A DNA stretch of 64,000 nt from Malurus cyaneus samueli (taxonomy: Eukaryota; Chordata; Aves; Passeriformes; Maluridae). This document shows, piece after piece, positions 12,201-24,524 of the stretch. The notes below the pieces were generated by a model. The model ran no database searches, had not been told where the DNA came from, and saw only the letters and a program-made list of their open reading frames with translations. The number at the start of each line of letters is the position of its first letter. Within the stretch, counting starts at the first letter, position 1. Position numbers and translations under genes: made by a program. Location: positions 54,524,550 to 54,588,549 of the forward strand of contig CM019214.1 in NCBI GenBank assembly GCA_009741485.1, written 5' to 3'.

Positions 12201-13310
12201 AATTTTAGAGAAGCAATTCAGCATCAAATGTCTTTGGTTTGAGAGACAAGTTTATAATAAAGCAGGTAATGGGATGACCCAATGCTACTGAGCTGGGCAG
12301 TCAGGAATGCTCCCCACTGTGTTGGTGGATCCTCTTGGGCAGCAGAGAAGGGTTTGGGAGCCCTTTGAACAACCATCACTTCTACAAGTGCTCAGCCACA
12401 TCTGTAGTACCACAGCCTAATTTAGTGTACTCTAATAACCACATCTAAGCCCTCTAGAGGTTTTTTGTTTCAGAATGGATTTCTACAAAAATACCAGTCT
12501 GAAAGTATATATTTCTCAGTGGTGCAAGAACTGTAAAAAATTGTTTGTGTAATGAGGTAACATTTTCTTTCCCCATGTGAAACACTGATGGAAACCACGA
12601 TAAATAAATGCAATGTCAGGTTAAAAAAATGTTGTAGTTTCGTGTTGTTGGTTTGCAAATTGAATTTTTACATAAAATTTACACTAAATGGAACCTCATT
12701 ATACAGTGATGAGGTCCAGTATGATCCAAATCGTTAAAATCACTGTACTGCTTAATGATTCACTAAGTGGTACTGCAGTGCCATAAATTTAGTACTAGTT
12801 TCATGATTCAAAACACCAGACTGAGACACCAGCAAATCGTATGTGGATCATTAAATTTACAATGAATGTCAGAGATGAAATAAGGGGGAAAAAACACTTT
12901 GAGAGATAGGGATAATATGTGCTCTAAGGTGACATCCATCAAGATAAATGATCTTACACCACTTCTGCTTGGATAATAATGGGGGGTTGTTTTTTTGTTA
13001 TTCTTCATTTCATAATTTCTAAAGGGGTTTAAAGTCTAAGCCTTTTAAGAATTAAAGTATCTGTCATTTTCTGAGTACCTTGTGATCTATTTTATTTGTA
13101 TTTATACAATATACATATGCTGCTACAATGCCTTCTGACCCCATTCGGCCAGATTTGGTATGATCAAAATAGATTGGCTTTGTACATTCTACAATAGTGG
13201 ATTAAAATAGTGTAGCTGGTACACTAACAATATTATCAGAACTCTTGAAAATAATGTTTTTAAATTTTGCATACATATAATGGAGCAAATAAAGAAGTTC
13301 CTTTCTGACA
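9279..13310. other. No gene; mostly unique DNA
   Basis: No coding gene or clear transposon is recognised in this 4-kb stretch. An island at about 9890-10100 is clearly richer in GC than its flanks and holds a 65-codon minus-strand frame; its nature is unknown. A foldback at 12690-12717 within 12665-12800 faintly recalls pogo/Tigger-type DNA transposon ends and is discussed as a finding. T runs occur near 9301-9315 and 10364-10380. Confidence 0.55.
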
Positions 13311-13433
13311 GTAATAATAATAAGAAGAAGAACAGTAATAATAATATAATAATATAATAATAATAATAATAATAATATAATAATAATTAATAATAATAAT
13401 AATAACTACTATTGTTGTTGTTATTGTTATTAT
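13311..13433. repeat. Compound (TAA)n / (TTG,TTA)n microsatellite
   Basis: About 90 bp of TAA/ATA-type units with AAG and ATAT interruptions run into a short segment (AACTACT) and then TTG/TTA units of complementary composition. The two halves can pair as a foldback with G:T pairs. The minus-strand frame made almost only of Ile and Tyr is an artefact of the repeat. Confidence 0.92.
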
Positions 13434-16131
13434 CATTTCATTCATTAAATTATTCTAATTTACCTATGTGAGTATAAAAAATGCTATCCAAAGAAGCAAT
13501 GTAGTCATATTTAAAGTACAAGCATGGGATACCTTGCTCTTTCAGTTTTAGGTGGCTTCAAAATTTGCTTTTCTTTTGGTTGACTATTTAATTGTTTTAA
13601 TTCTCCACAAATAACTATTCCACATCATGAATCAAACATCATCAAAACAGAAGTCAACATGTGGGCTACATTTTTCAAAACCAACATACCCTTAAGTGAG
13701 AACTAATGAATAGATTTGAAAATAAAAATTATCCATGAAATTTAAACAAATAAATAAATAAATACAAAAATGTCAACCACAACAGTGTGACTGGATGGGA
13801 GATTTAAATTTTTTATCCAGAAATATGTAAATTGAATAGAATGATGTATTATTTAAGGTATTTTACTGTCTCTGAGCTCCTAAGAAACTATAGTAGAAAG
13901 TAAGAATTCTAAAATTGCATATCTAGGCAGGAGGTAGGTTTTCCAAATTTTTACCCTATTGTCTTATTCAAAATTTCATATTTCAATGCACTGAGATGCC
14001 AAATGTAGCAAAAGGTAGGATATAAATGCTGTGAAATATAATACTTCACCAAAAAAAAAAAAGTAAAAATTACAGAATATAAAAATATAAACCTAAATTG
14101 TAGTTGTAATTGTGAAAAACTTTATATTCTGGGTTCTTTTTAATGTTAACTTAGCTAGAATAAATGTGAAAAATATATGGGACTTTTTTCCTCATTTATT
14201 TCTTTCTGAAATGAAATAAAATAACCTATTTGCCATGCAGTTAGAAATGTAAATATAAATATTCTTTTACAAATATTTGGCTGTACAATGTGTGCGACCT
14301 TGAATCCACCCACATTTTGGATTGCTATTTTGCACAATTATTAAGAACAGTTTAAGACAATACAGGAAACATCCACAGTATCAGTCTCTGACTTTTTTTG
14401 TGTCTCTCAGTAATGTGACTTCTGGTCAGTGCTTCTGTCCACCATTTTTAGTCTTCTGACTTCACAAGCAAGCAGTTTTTATGTTGCCTGCCCTGTCCAT
14501 CTCTTTCTTCATTGAAAAATGTAAGATTTCTGCTATTCTTGCTGACTTCTCAGTTCCTTCCTCACCCTCTCCACTGAATTTTCATCAATCCACAGGACTG
14601 ATACCAAACACATTCCATACTATGCATGATGGAAACAGTGATTCATGTTATTATAATAATGCAAATTTAGGCTGATTATAGTAATTCCTTTAGGATCAAG
14701 TGTCAAAGTGGGGAAGAAACAAATGTTTTTTTTTGCACATCCAAGGGTTTAAGCCATAGAAAAGTCTTCAAGGTCTATGTGGGTCTTGAATTGGTTTGAA
14801 ATTATATTTTACATACTCATTTTAAATCCCTGCCAGCCACAGAATTTTTCTAAAAAGATTGTTTAAAAATACACTATCTGTTGTAAGGAGGTTGCAGGCT
14901 GTTTGCCCTGTGAAATTGTACTTTAAAACAATTTATGCCAGCCAACCTGGATTTATTTTTTTTTCTTCACACTAGTCTCGTAAAAGTGGAAAGTGAGATA
15001 AAAGGAAAATGAATTCATTTACTTTCAGACACAGGAAATGCTACTAAATTTGGATATGTGAAAATCTTGAACTTTCACTGGGGAAAAAAATAAATGATTT
15101 GAGGCCCTGGTGATCACACAGAGGATCCAGACAATTTGACAGGTATGAATTTATCTCACTTGTGAATGAATAACCTTTGGTAACTCACTTGAGACTTAAA
15201 TATTCTGAACACATTTTCTCTAGAACACTTCAAAAGACACAGTTCATTTCTGTCTCTACCAAACAGCCCCTTTGGTTACCTTCAGTTTACTGAGTTTTTG
15301 CTTTGCAAGTTTGGAAAATTAACATAATAAAAGCCTACCAGCGAGTTTTACTCATGAAGGAATGAAACTAGGTTAACTCTTTGATTATTCTAAAGTCTAC
15401 AAAATCTGTTTTCGTATCAGTTGAGGCAGGCTTCATTTAGCTCCTCTAAATCTTGGTTCAGCTGTAAATGGAAATTCACCTCCCTTTAAAATAGAGGCAC
15501 ACATTTTCAAAGAACTGCTTAAATATGTATTTAGTATGTGACTTCAGCATGAGCTGTTCTGTGCAAGGTGGACCAAAGCTCACCTCCAAGAAGTGCTACA
15601 AGCCCTCAGAGGAAGCAGAGAGCTAATGATATGAGTGAAAGTGGAGGAGAGGGATTGCACCCATGCTGGGCGTGGCATATCATGGGTTAGAAGTGATCTC
15701 AGCTTTCTGAGTGTGCTCTGTAGATGGGTCAAGCCCACTAAAGAAGTAGGTTAAGGTTACTTTGCTAATGGATATGTCCCTTCACCAGCCACTAACTATG
15801 AAACATATGAGAGGATTCAGTTGCTCATCTTGAATATGCTTTTTGAAATTTAATAATAAAGTATATTTAAAAGAATTTGGAAATTAAAGCTTGAAGAGAT
15901 AAACAAAATAAGCAATGAATATGAAAGTCACCACTGCTTTAAACTTTGATTTATGCTTGTCAAGGTTAAATGTTTCTGTGCTTATGCTGGACTTCCATTG
16001 CAATGTGAGTTTCTAAATTGTCTTATGTCTTAAGTATTATTATTTCAAAGTTTCCAGAAGGCTGAGTTATTCAAAATGTTTTATTGTTTCATAATTTTCT
16101 GTTCAAGAGGCATATGGAACTGAGAAACCAC
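13434..16131. other. No gene; unique AT-rich DNA
   Basis: Holds an (AAAT)n run at 13747-13766 and an A run at 14051-14062. No coding gene, LTR or LINE is recognised. Short frames are scattered and have no protein-like composition. Confidence 0.65.
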
Positions 16132-16185
16132 GAGATTACAGAATGGCCCAGGTTGGAAGGTTTCTGGACAGATCATCAGTTTTGA
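16132..16185 (-). mobile_element. Short CR1 3'-end fragment
   Basis: About 50 bp (AGATTACAGAATGG, then CCAGGTTGGAAGG) match the complement of the CR1 3' terminus, where the element reads CCTTCCAACCTGGGCCATTCTGT-like. The sequence then diverges. It is either a very short 5'-truncated insertion or the remnant of a longer decayed one. Confidence 0.6.
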
Positions 16186-16373
16186 ATTCTAAAAATCTAA
16201 TTTTACGTTTCTAAATACAAGCCCCGTCATGTGAGTTAGGTACCTAAGCTTTCATCTGGTCAATAAAATTAATAGAAGATGAGCAAAGTAGCTAATATTC
16301 AGTCAGATGTCTAAATTGTTTATTTCTGTCTTTGTTTTGACTAACATTCAGCTGAGCAGAGTGGGAACTTCAT

Positions 16374-16890
16374 TGGGTCTGGCTGAGAAGGAGTTAATTT
16401 CCCCACAGCAGTGTTTGCAGTGCTGTGCTTGGCATTGGTAGCTGGAAAGGTGCTGATAACACCCCAGTGCTTTGGCTGCTGCTGAGCAGCGCTGGCACTG
16501 CATCAGTGCCCTCTCTCCAACATTTCACCCTCACCAGCAGGATGGATGTGGACAAAATCCTGTGAGGGGACACAGCCAGGACAGGTGACCCAAACTGACC
16601 AAAGGGGTATTCCACACCATGTGATGTCAGCTCAGACATAAAAGCTATGAAAAGGAGCAGGAAGGTGGGGAATTGGCTTTTTACAATATTTGTCATCCGG
16701 ACCACACCCTATGTGTGCTGAAGCCCTGTGTTCCAGGAAGTTGCCAGATACCACTTGGTGATGGAAAGTGGAGATTAATACATTTGGGTTTTTTTCCTTT
16801 TCTTGAGCAAATTCAGCCTTTCATTTCTGCTTTAGTAAACTGCCTTATCTCAACCAACAAGATGTTTTCCACCTTATTTTCTCTCTCCAA
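16374..16890 (+). mobile_element. Second, more diverged avian ERVL-type LTR
   Basis: It shares the GGAGTTAATTTCC-type start and an identical 29-base block (16578-16606) with the LTR at 6985-7564. Both then continue with a CATTCCA/TATTCCA stretch and a T/C-rich end after a CTCAACC-type box. It differs by a GC-rich insertion-like segment (16440-16560) and keeps a TATA-like CATAAAAGC at 16637-16645. AGTAAA at 16834-16839 is a weak poly(A) hexamer. No internal retroviral sequence or clear target-site duplication is seen. The 3' edge is approximate because the canonical end is lost. Confidence 0.78.
16637..16645 (+). promoter_or_regulatory. TATA-like box in LTR
   Basis: CATAAAAGC lies about 30 bp after the shared block and a TGATGTCA CRE-like word (16622-16629), matching the promoter layout of this LTR group. 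The other LTR in the window has lost the matching box. Activity is unknown. Confidence 0.45.
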
Positions 16891-16901
16891 GAGAAATAGA
16901 G

Positions 16902-16957
16902 CAGCTTGGTGTATCCAGACAAGCAGCTTGGTGTTCCAGACCTTGTATCCAGACAAG
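16902..16957. repeat. Short local duplication
   Basis: AGCAGCTTGGTGT occurs at 16902 and 16922 and TATCCAGACAAG at about 16914 and 16946. The second copy carries an extra insert, TCCAGACCTTG, between the two words. It lies just past the LTR end and may be a replication-slippage duplication. Confidence 0.8.
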
Positions 16958-18623
16958 TTCAACTGACTTCAGGAGTTAGACTCTTAATTTACTCATATAT
17001 ACTGACATTTTGACAATTAAATTGGGTTTTGCACTCTGTGCCGAATAGTCTCGGGAATGTTGATCCAATGAGCTCGCTGTAGTCTAGTTCATGCTTTGGA
17101 AATTCACCGGCCTTGTAAGTTTCTTCTCATATCGTATCACCAACCTGGAAAATACATACATGATTTCCCCCTCCCTCTGCAAAAACCCTCCTTTGTCTGC
17201 ATCTGAGGAGATCTGTCCTGTAGGTCTGAAGGAAGGACACTGATGGCAGCTCTTTTTTATATACATTTATGAGACTAAGTGTAACAATTTGTTCATTGCA
17301 GCAGTGCCCTGATAGGGCAGCAACGGCCCAAGCAGAGAGGTTTAAATTTTGTGAGTGATATGCATCAGTGCTGATGTTCCTGTTTTCACCTGAATAATAC
17401 ATCTGCTACAGGTCTGACCTTCTGAAACCACATTAAGGAGACAAGTATGAGCTAGGTGACTGATAATAGCTGATGCACGTGCTTCCTAGATCTGATGCTC
17501 TGTCTGCTTCATCTTTTCTTCTGTAAAGCACTAAAGCTAAAAAGAAAACATGTCACTCATCTAAAACGGATTATAAGCTTTCCTTGAAAACAATAGTGTA
17601 ATTTAAACAGGTTAGATCAATAACAGAAAAATATATATGTCTTCAAGCAGCACTGTGACACACTTTTTTGTATCTAGAGCACATTGTGAGGTAGTCAGCA
17701 TACAATATCTTAACTAATACAAAAAATGACATATCAATCACTTTCATTGTGCTCCATCTTCATATGACATTTCAGCTCTTTGTTTAGATAATAATAATTG
17801 TACACAACTCTAAAGAGCTTTGTTTCTTTAGTCTACCAATGTCTAAAGCATTGTTATGTTTAATAGGAGGATTTCTACTTAAAATATAATTACATTCTAT
17901 GTATAATTACATTGTATGGATATAATTAGACTAACACTGTATTAAGTATTGATTGACAGGATGGGATGAAACAGCGTGAAGAGACTTCATGGTAAATATC
18001 AATGTTTGGTTGATAGCTGTAAAGAGATTTCAAAGCCTACCTTAGTTAAAAATGGTAGTTGTGAATTATGGCAGTCATAGTCTCATGCTGTAACTGATTT
18101 ACCAGCTGGACTGGATCCACAGAATGAAATTACTGTATTTAGATATGAAATTACTTAGCTTTCACAGGGTAAGCTCTTTATTTATATATTAAAGAGTTTT
18201 CCATACAAGCACTCATGCTACAAATGCAACACACAATTTTAAATCTATATCTTACAGAAACGTGCATAAAAGGATTGAAAAGAGGAATTCTTGAGAATAT
18301 TTTTAATGTCAAAGGAATGTTACTTTCTGTTAAACCCTCACAATTCCATGAGTAATGTGTTTTAAAAAGCTTGGAAGAATAGCTGGTTGAAGATAACAAG
18401 ATCCTAATCAAGAGAGAAAGGAACTCATAGAGCAAAAAAGATCCCAAGGCACATCTACATGTGTACTTTCAACGAAAGCTATTACAAAATTTGCCTAAAA
18501 GAGATGTTGGTTCCTAGTGGTGCCAAAGTCTAGTCTGTAGCCTAATAGGCTGAGGAACTAAAGTCTACATTACTAATATTCTATTAATTAGACTCTGTAA
18601 CTGTAATACAGCTACAATTTTAA
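16958..18623. other. No gene; unique DNA
   Basis: No transposon or coding gene is recognised. A region around 17040-17130 has a few CpGs in otherwise CpG-poor DNA. The remainder is AT-rich. Confidence 0.6.
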
Positions 18624-18670
18624 AAAAATATATATATATATATAAATAATATATAATTATATATATATAT
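18624..18670. repeat. (TA)n microsatellite, interrupted
   Basis: An A run leads into TA repeats interrupted by AAATAA and ATTA, ending in a second (AT)5 run. It can fold back on itself. Confidence 0.92.
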
Positions 18671-20195
18671 GAACTATTATGAGGAAATGTTGCCATTGTT
18701 AATGGCACAGCAGTGTAAGTGCAAACACTTGTGATTAGATTTACCACAGAGGTATCAGAGAGTGAGGGACAAGAGATCTCTCCAAGTTTTAAAGTTCCAC
18801 GCGACTGCTGCAAACTTTGCTGTGGTCAGTTTACAGCAAGTGCAGCCAAGGTTCCCATATTCTCTGAGGTATATAACTTAATAAGGAGGCTCACCAAATT
18901 CTGCTTGTTTGGGTAGTTCTGAGTAGTGTCATACACCACTTGGAAGAGGTAAAGCCATGGGTTCCTACAGGAAGGCTTTAGTCCTTAAGAATAAAGATGT
19001 GAGCGCGTTGAATAAGAGAAGATCTCTTTTGGAGGAATGGGATGCTGAGTAATTGTGTAAATAACTAAGAATTTAACTAGAATCAGACCAAGAATCTTGT
19101 GTTGGAAACTTTAGTCTCTATAAGTAGTGGTGATAGGTGACTAATTCTTCATACTTTTGCTCTTTTAAATTATTTTAAAATAATTTTAAATTATTGCTCT
19201 CAATTTCTGTCACCTGTATTACACAAGGCCATCAATGCACATATTTCTCTGCTTATTGTTTAACCAAACTTGAAAATAAAAATTAAAAAAAAAATAGAAA
19301 AAGGAAAAAAAAGTTAAAATAAAGGAAAGAGAGGAAAATTAGAGAGTTGCAAATAGTAATATCTTGGATATGCCATGCCATTAATTTCCCAGGGGTTTCC
19401 CTATGTTGGCACTGAACAAAGAAAACTGGTGCCAGTTTATATAGAAATAAACAAATAAGTAAACTCAGCTTGACCTTGTCTTTTAAGGTTAACATGTGCC
19501 TCATAGAATACTTTCACTCATGAACTTATATGCTCACAGATGACCTTGTAAATGTTTAGGCATTTCCCTCCATTTTTTCATTTTAGAGTTGTCCTGATTA
19601 AGTGCACTAGAATCACTATATATTAATGTGACAGCTAAAATTACGGGTAGCTTGTAGAATAAAAAAGTAGGTAAATTGGATAAATAGGGTTATACTGGGA
19701 TAGCTAAATTAATTAATTTTCTAGGATAAAACAGAGTCTCTCTAATACTTAAATCTCCAGAAAGTGATTATTTGTAAATAAATAATGCATAGAGAATACT
19801 TTTAATAAATGTAGTTGATCAGATTTATTATTCTCTCTGCCAGCAAGTATTTTGCAATAATTTCAGCAGAATGTTCCGGTTTGACATCTAACCTAAATCT
19901 TCACCACTTTGCTCATCCTTGCCCTCCGTTTTCTGAATTCTCATATTTCTGAGTCGGTACCTGATAGCAATGACTGCAGTAGAACCTTTTGCATTTGCAG
20001 AATAATTAAATATGGAAATAGAACCTTTGACAATGGTGCCAGAATGCCTCAATCTTGTTTTAGGATGGCTGCCGTGAAGGTGAAAGAGAAGGTTAATTTT
20101 ATTACCTTCTCAGTTCTTTTCACTTAAGATCTTTAAAGGCTACAGATTAGACTATTTGTGTTTATGTTTTTGTGGTGTGGACTACTGTACACCAT
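18671..20195. other. No gene; unique AT-rich DNA
   Basis: Contains a perfect 20-bp AT palindrome at 19167-19186 and an A-rich low-complexity stretch at 19271-19345. No coding gene is seen. Confidence 0.65.
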
Positions 20196-20256
20196 GACTG
20201 AAACTCCTGCAGTAGCTTCTGCCCTCTGCTGAAACTCCTGCAGTTGCCTCTGCTGT
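20196..20256. repeat. Two-copy tandem duplication, 32-bp period
   Basis: The words CTGAAACTCCTGCAGT and GC(T/C)TCTGC occur at 20198-20222 and again at 20229-20253 with few differences. Confidence 0.85.
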
Positions 20257-22424
20257 CAGTGTATTATGATTTTCATTGATAAAAGATATGGATGGATTTA
20301 TTTTAACCTTCTTACTTGTCCAATTCCAGCTGCAATTTTACTATTGTGAGATTTGTTTAGTGTCAGACAGTCCTAAAAATCTGAATTTACAGCAAATTGG
20401 GCATGATATCAACTAACTACATTGAGGTCTGATATAAAAAGAGTGTCAAAGTGCCATATGAGGAAGGATCAACTCCCAGCCTTGACAACTAAAATGTTAT
20501 GTACCTAAATATATGATGTTTCTCTTAGTAAAGTTATGTCTGCTTAAAGATATATCTCTACTATGAATCGTGAAATTAAATTAATACAGATGTCTCTGTT
20601 TGCTAATCTAGCATACAATTCTCACTAAGATTTAGTAATTTCTACACTTGAAATGTTCTGAAACACAGACTGTGTTCTTGTCATGGCAAATTAGGTCAAT
20701 ATGGAGAAACAAGGAGACATGGGGTGATGAAACTTTAAAGAATACATTATGAACTGATGTCTCTTTTATTTTACTTCTCTTCTGTGACATTTAACAAATT
20801 GAATGTTAAATGTTGAGAGACATGGAAATGCTTTGTTTGATTACTGACAAACAGGGAGAAAGAGTTCCCTCAGCTGGTTTATAACATAGTCATATGAAGC
20901 TGAGCTTAATGATAGATTTTGGAGATGCTGTTTGAGGTCCCTCTTCCCCCAGGTATGTTAGAGGTTGGTGCATCACAGCAGAGTCTGCATGATTTAAGCT
21001 TGTTGTGTACTTTTATGGAGTTACTGCAGGAATCTTCAATTTTGCCTCTGCCATATCTCATGAGGAATTTTTAGAATCTCAAGAATTTGCAAAAACAAAT
21101 GCAGCAATTCTTCAATCCACACATCTCAGTCATCTCTCTGTTACTTCTCTCTAATCAGCACATATCAATGTCTTGAGTGAACAACAGTTTCTTCGTGTAA
21201 AAAAAGGTAAGAGATTTAGTAAAGTTTATGCAGAGTTGAACACTGACTGAATCTCCTTCCTGCTTGCAAGGGTGGAAGTCACACTCCAGACACAATGAGT
21301 GCAAGAAAAGTTAACCTTTCATACTTTAACCGTTTTTTTTCTTAGGTGAAAAACGGAAAAGGCAAGATAAGTTTCTGCTTCCAACAGCAAAGATCTGAGA
21401 GGTGACAATGAAATTTGTGTATAAACTTCTAGGGCTCCAGTCAGGGGTCTAAAAGAGCAGCCTGCAAACTCATGATTCAAGAGCACATGTATTATATTTT
21501 AGACCAGCATTATATAGGATATGTATTATTCAGTTCATGTCAGCAGGTCATAAACCACAGCCATGTACGTTGTAGTGCACTCTGAACGCTTCTTTGTTAA
21601 ACACTCTACAATGAAGTCATTGAAAGGATTATCACAACATGTAAATCATGAAGTCAGGATGCATTTTGCTTTCCAGCTAATACCAAAAATATTTACAATT
21701 TGTAAATTATTCACCATGTGACATCTCATTTACTAATAAATAAAAATAGATATACATTATTCTATTCATGAGACAAACATGTTTTGGGATTTGCTCACTT
21801 GTAAAGAAATTATGGAATGTGAAACAGCAGATAGGTCTCCTAACTTCTGCCCTGGCTGCTCCTAACTAGATCATGCTTTTCAATTATAATTTAACTGTAT
21901 GACTAATATTATATCTGCAATACTAAATGAGACACTTGGGTCATGGGACTTGAAACTCTGTCTCTGTCTCAGGACTGCAATTGTTTATTTACTTCTGTGT
22001 GGTTCAAAGCTGAAAGTGTCCTCTTATACCCCAGTTTATATTATAAATCTGGGACCTGACCACTGTTTTATCTTGAAGAGGTCGCTCTTTCTGTGAGTGG
22101 CAACTGTGGTGAAAGGAGTAAACATATTTTGATTCCTGTGATGATCAATGCTTCAGGAATTAGATTTTTTTTTTTAAGACAAAAAGTCATTTACTGTGCA
22201 ATACATAAATAAATTGACGTATCTTGAAAACTCCATAGAAAAATCTGGCACTAAATTTGATAGTAAATAGACAAATTAAATTGACTAGAACTGTGGCACT
22301 TATTGGTGTGGTCTTTTACATACAAGCATTCTGTCATACTTGCAGTTCAAAAGTAAGGCCTTAGGAAACCAGGAGCAAGGACCATCTTGGACATGATGCA
22401 GGAGAAACGGGAAGTACGGAAACA
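20257..22424. other. No gene; unique AT-rich DNA
   Basis: No gene or transposon is recognised before the CR1 copy. A T run lies at 22166-22175. Confidence 0.6.
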
Positions 22425-23155
22425 GCAGAGTTGAAATGCACCGATACACACTGGGGACTGCCCACCTGGAAAGCTGCTTTTTAGAACTGTGCCTGGGGGT
22501 CCTGGTGGACACCAAGCTCAGTGTAAAGCAGCCATGTGCCCTTGCCACAAGGAAGGCCAATGACATCCTGGATTGATTCATGGGGTTGCTGCTAGGCAGG
22601 GGAGGTGATGCTTTCCCTCTGCTCAGCACTGGTGAGGCCACTCTTGAAGTACTGTCTTGAATTCCGAGCTTTTCAGTCCTGGAGACTCCAGATACACTGG
22701 AGACAGTCCAGCAAAAGGCCATGAGGATGATGAAGTGGTTTGGTCGGAGTATCTTTCCTGTGAGGAAAGGCTGAGAGATCTGGCATCATTTGGCCTGGAG
22801 AAGAGAGGATTCAGGGGGAAACTTGTCAATGTGTATAAATATCTGCAGGAAGGTTGAAAAAAGCATGGAGCCAGGCTCTTTTTCAGTGGTACCCAGTGAC
22901 AACACCAGAGGCAATGGGCACAAGCTGAAACACAGGATATTTCCTCTGAACATCTGGAAATGCTCTTTCACTGTGAGGGTAACTGAGCACTGGCACAGGT
23001 TGCCCAGAGAGACTATGGAAACTCCCTCCTGAAAGGTGTTCAAAAGGTTGTGGTCCTGGGCAACCAGTCCTAGGTGGCCCTGTTAATGCAATGGAAATTG
23101 AATCAGATAACTTTCAGGACTCCTTTCCAACTTCAACCATGTACTGATACTGTGA
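22425..23155 (+). mobile_element. CR1 LINE, 5'-truncated copy with 3' end
   Basis: Translation in several frames gives the CR1 ORF2 C-terminal signatures: LGVLVDTKLS (near 22500), an ALVRPHLEYC equivalent decayed to STGEATLEVLS, and LERVQRRAT-like VQQKAMRMM. These are followed by the CR1-type EKRGFRGKLVNVYKYLQEG (22800-22857) and then HKLKHRIFPLNIWKC and VTEHWHRLPRE (22920-23015). The short 3' UTR ends near 23155 in TACTGATACTGTGAAAG, a decayed form of the CR1 terminal repeat. Stops and frameshifts break the reading frame and the endonuclease and RT core are absent. CR1 copies are normally 5'-truncated, as here. Confidence 0.92.
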
Positions 23156-24524
23156 AAGACTGAGGCATGTTGAATGTAGTATTTAAATCCTTATTTGGAA
23201 ATGCAAGGCTAGAGAATGGCAATACCAGGAACATCATGCTGGTGATCTGGTTTAGGAAATGAACTTGAAGGTTGATTGCTATATGCAACTTTGTAGTGCA
23301 CTTCAGAAAAGGGTTTAATGATTGCTTGAGGGTTTGCTGTACTTAGATTGATCTTTCAGGTGGTAGGGATTATTTCTGGCATAGGAAACAGCTGATTTCT
23401 AATATCACACGGGCTGGAAAGGAAGCTTAACTTTGGTCCCCCAGTGTAAAAAAGCCATCACAATTACTGCCTTCTCTTGAATTATTTCTTCTGCCTCATC
23501 CCCTCACATGGAAGGAAATAAGTATATTTAGCGCTTGGACGCATGATCTGGAAGCTGAGAAGGTATCTTCAGCGCCTTTTATTTGCAGAGTAAGCTGCTA
23601 AACCATGGCCAGAAATGTAATTTAATATATATGTCCTCCTTAGCAATAGCTAAAGCTTTATCATGGATAGAATTAAGAGGCTTCCTACAGAACTTGTTGG
23701 CTGCTGAGAGGCAGCTATGTGCTCCCACTGATTTAGGCTGTTATCCCCTCTGAGTCTTGGCCATCCAATCTGGGACCTTGATAGTGGAAAGGAAGTCAAG
23801 CAGGTTAAAAGTTTAGGCATTACAAATCCCAGCACAGCAGCACCCAATTCATTTCATATATCTTGCCCTTAGTGTCTAACACATACATTTTATCAGCGGC
23901 TTGTAGGGCATGCAGTCAGACAATTTCCATTATGGTCAGTGAAATAGCATGGTTAAAATCCTGTGCGATGCTTTATAAATTTAAATTTAAGCATAAATGT
24001 TCTGTAACAAGATTATTGTATCTGATCTGATGGTTGGAGAAAGCTCACTCATTTTGTACTGTCAGCACTTGGAGCAGTCATTGATGTATTAAGCTCTTAC
24101 ACAAGTCATGGCATCTTACTTGAACCAACGTGCAGCCGCAAGGGATTTCAGTTGAAAGAGTAGATGCAAGATACACATTTATAACAGTGAGGGCAATCAG
24201 CTTTGCGATGGATTAGTGGAGAATATGGTAAATTCCTCATCACTCGGAGTCCTTTTATCAATGTCAGGTGTCTTTCTAAAAGAAACAATCTATTTCAATA
24301 ACGCTTTATTAGGTTATATGCACAAATAAGGAGAAGAAATCTACAGTTTTCATGCAGAAAATTGGTTTAGATTAGCACAGTTTCCACTTCTGTTTTTAGC
24401 AATTTATGGTAAGTAAGGCTATGAGAAAAGAAAATAATTGAGACAAACTACCAAATTGTTTCCCTCAAAACCACTAAAACAGGAAGTGAGCTGTGACAGT
24501 ATTATCCTGAAATTGCTGCCTTGA
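23156..24524. other. No gene; unique DNA
   Basis: Spacer between two CR1 copies. No open frame of note and no recognised repeat. It is moderately AT-rich. Confidence 0.6.

Noticed and set aside
13260..13445. Ile/Tyr-rich minus-strand frame
   Set aside because: Translation of the TAA/TTA microsatellite.
22300..22722. 140-codon minus-strand frame
   Set aside because: Antisense shadow of the plus-strand CR1 copy.
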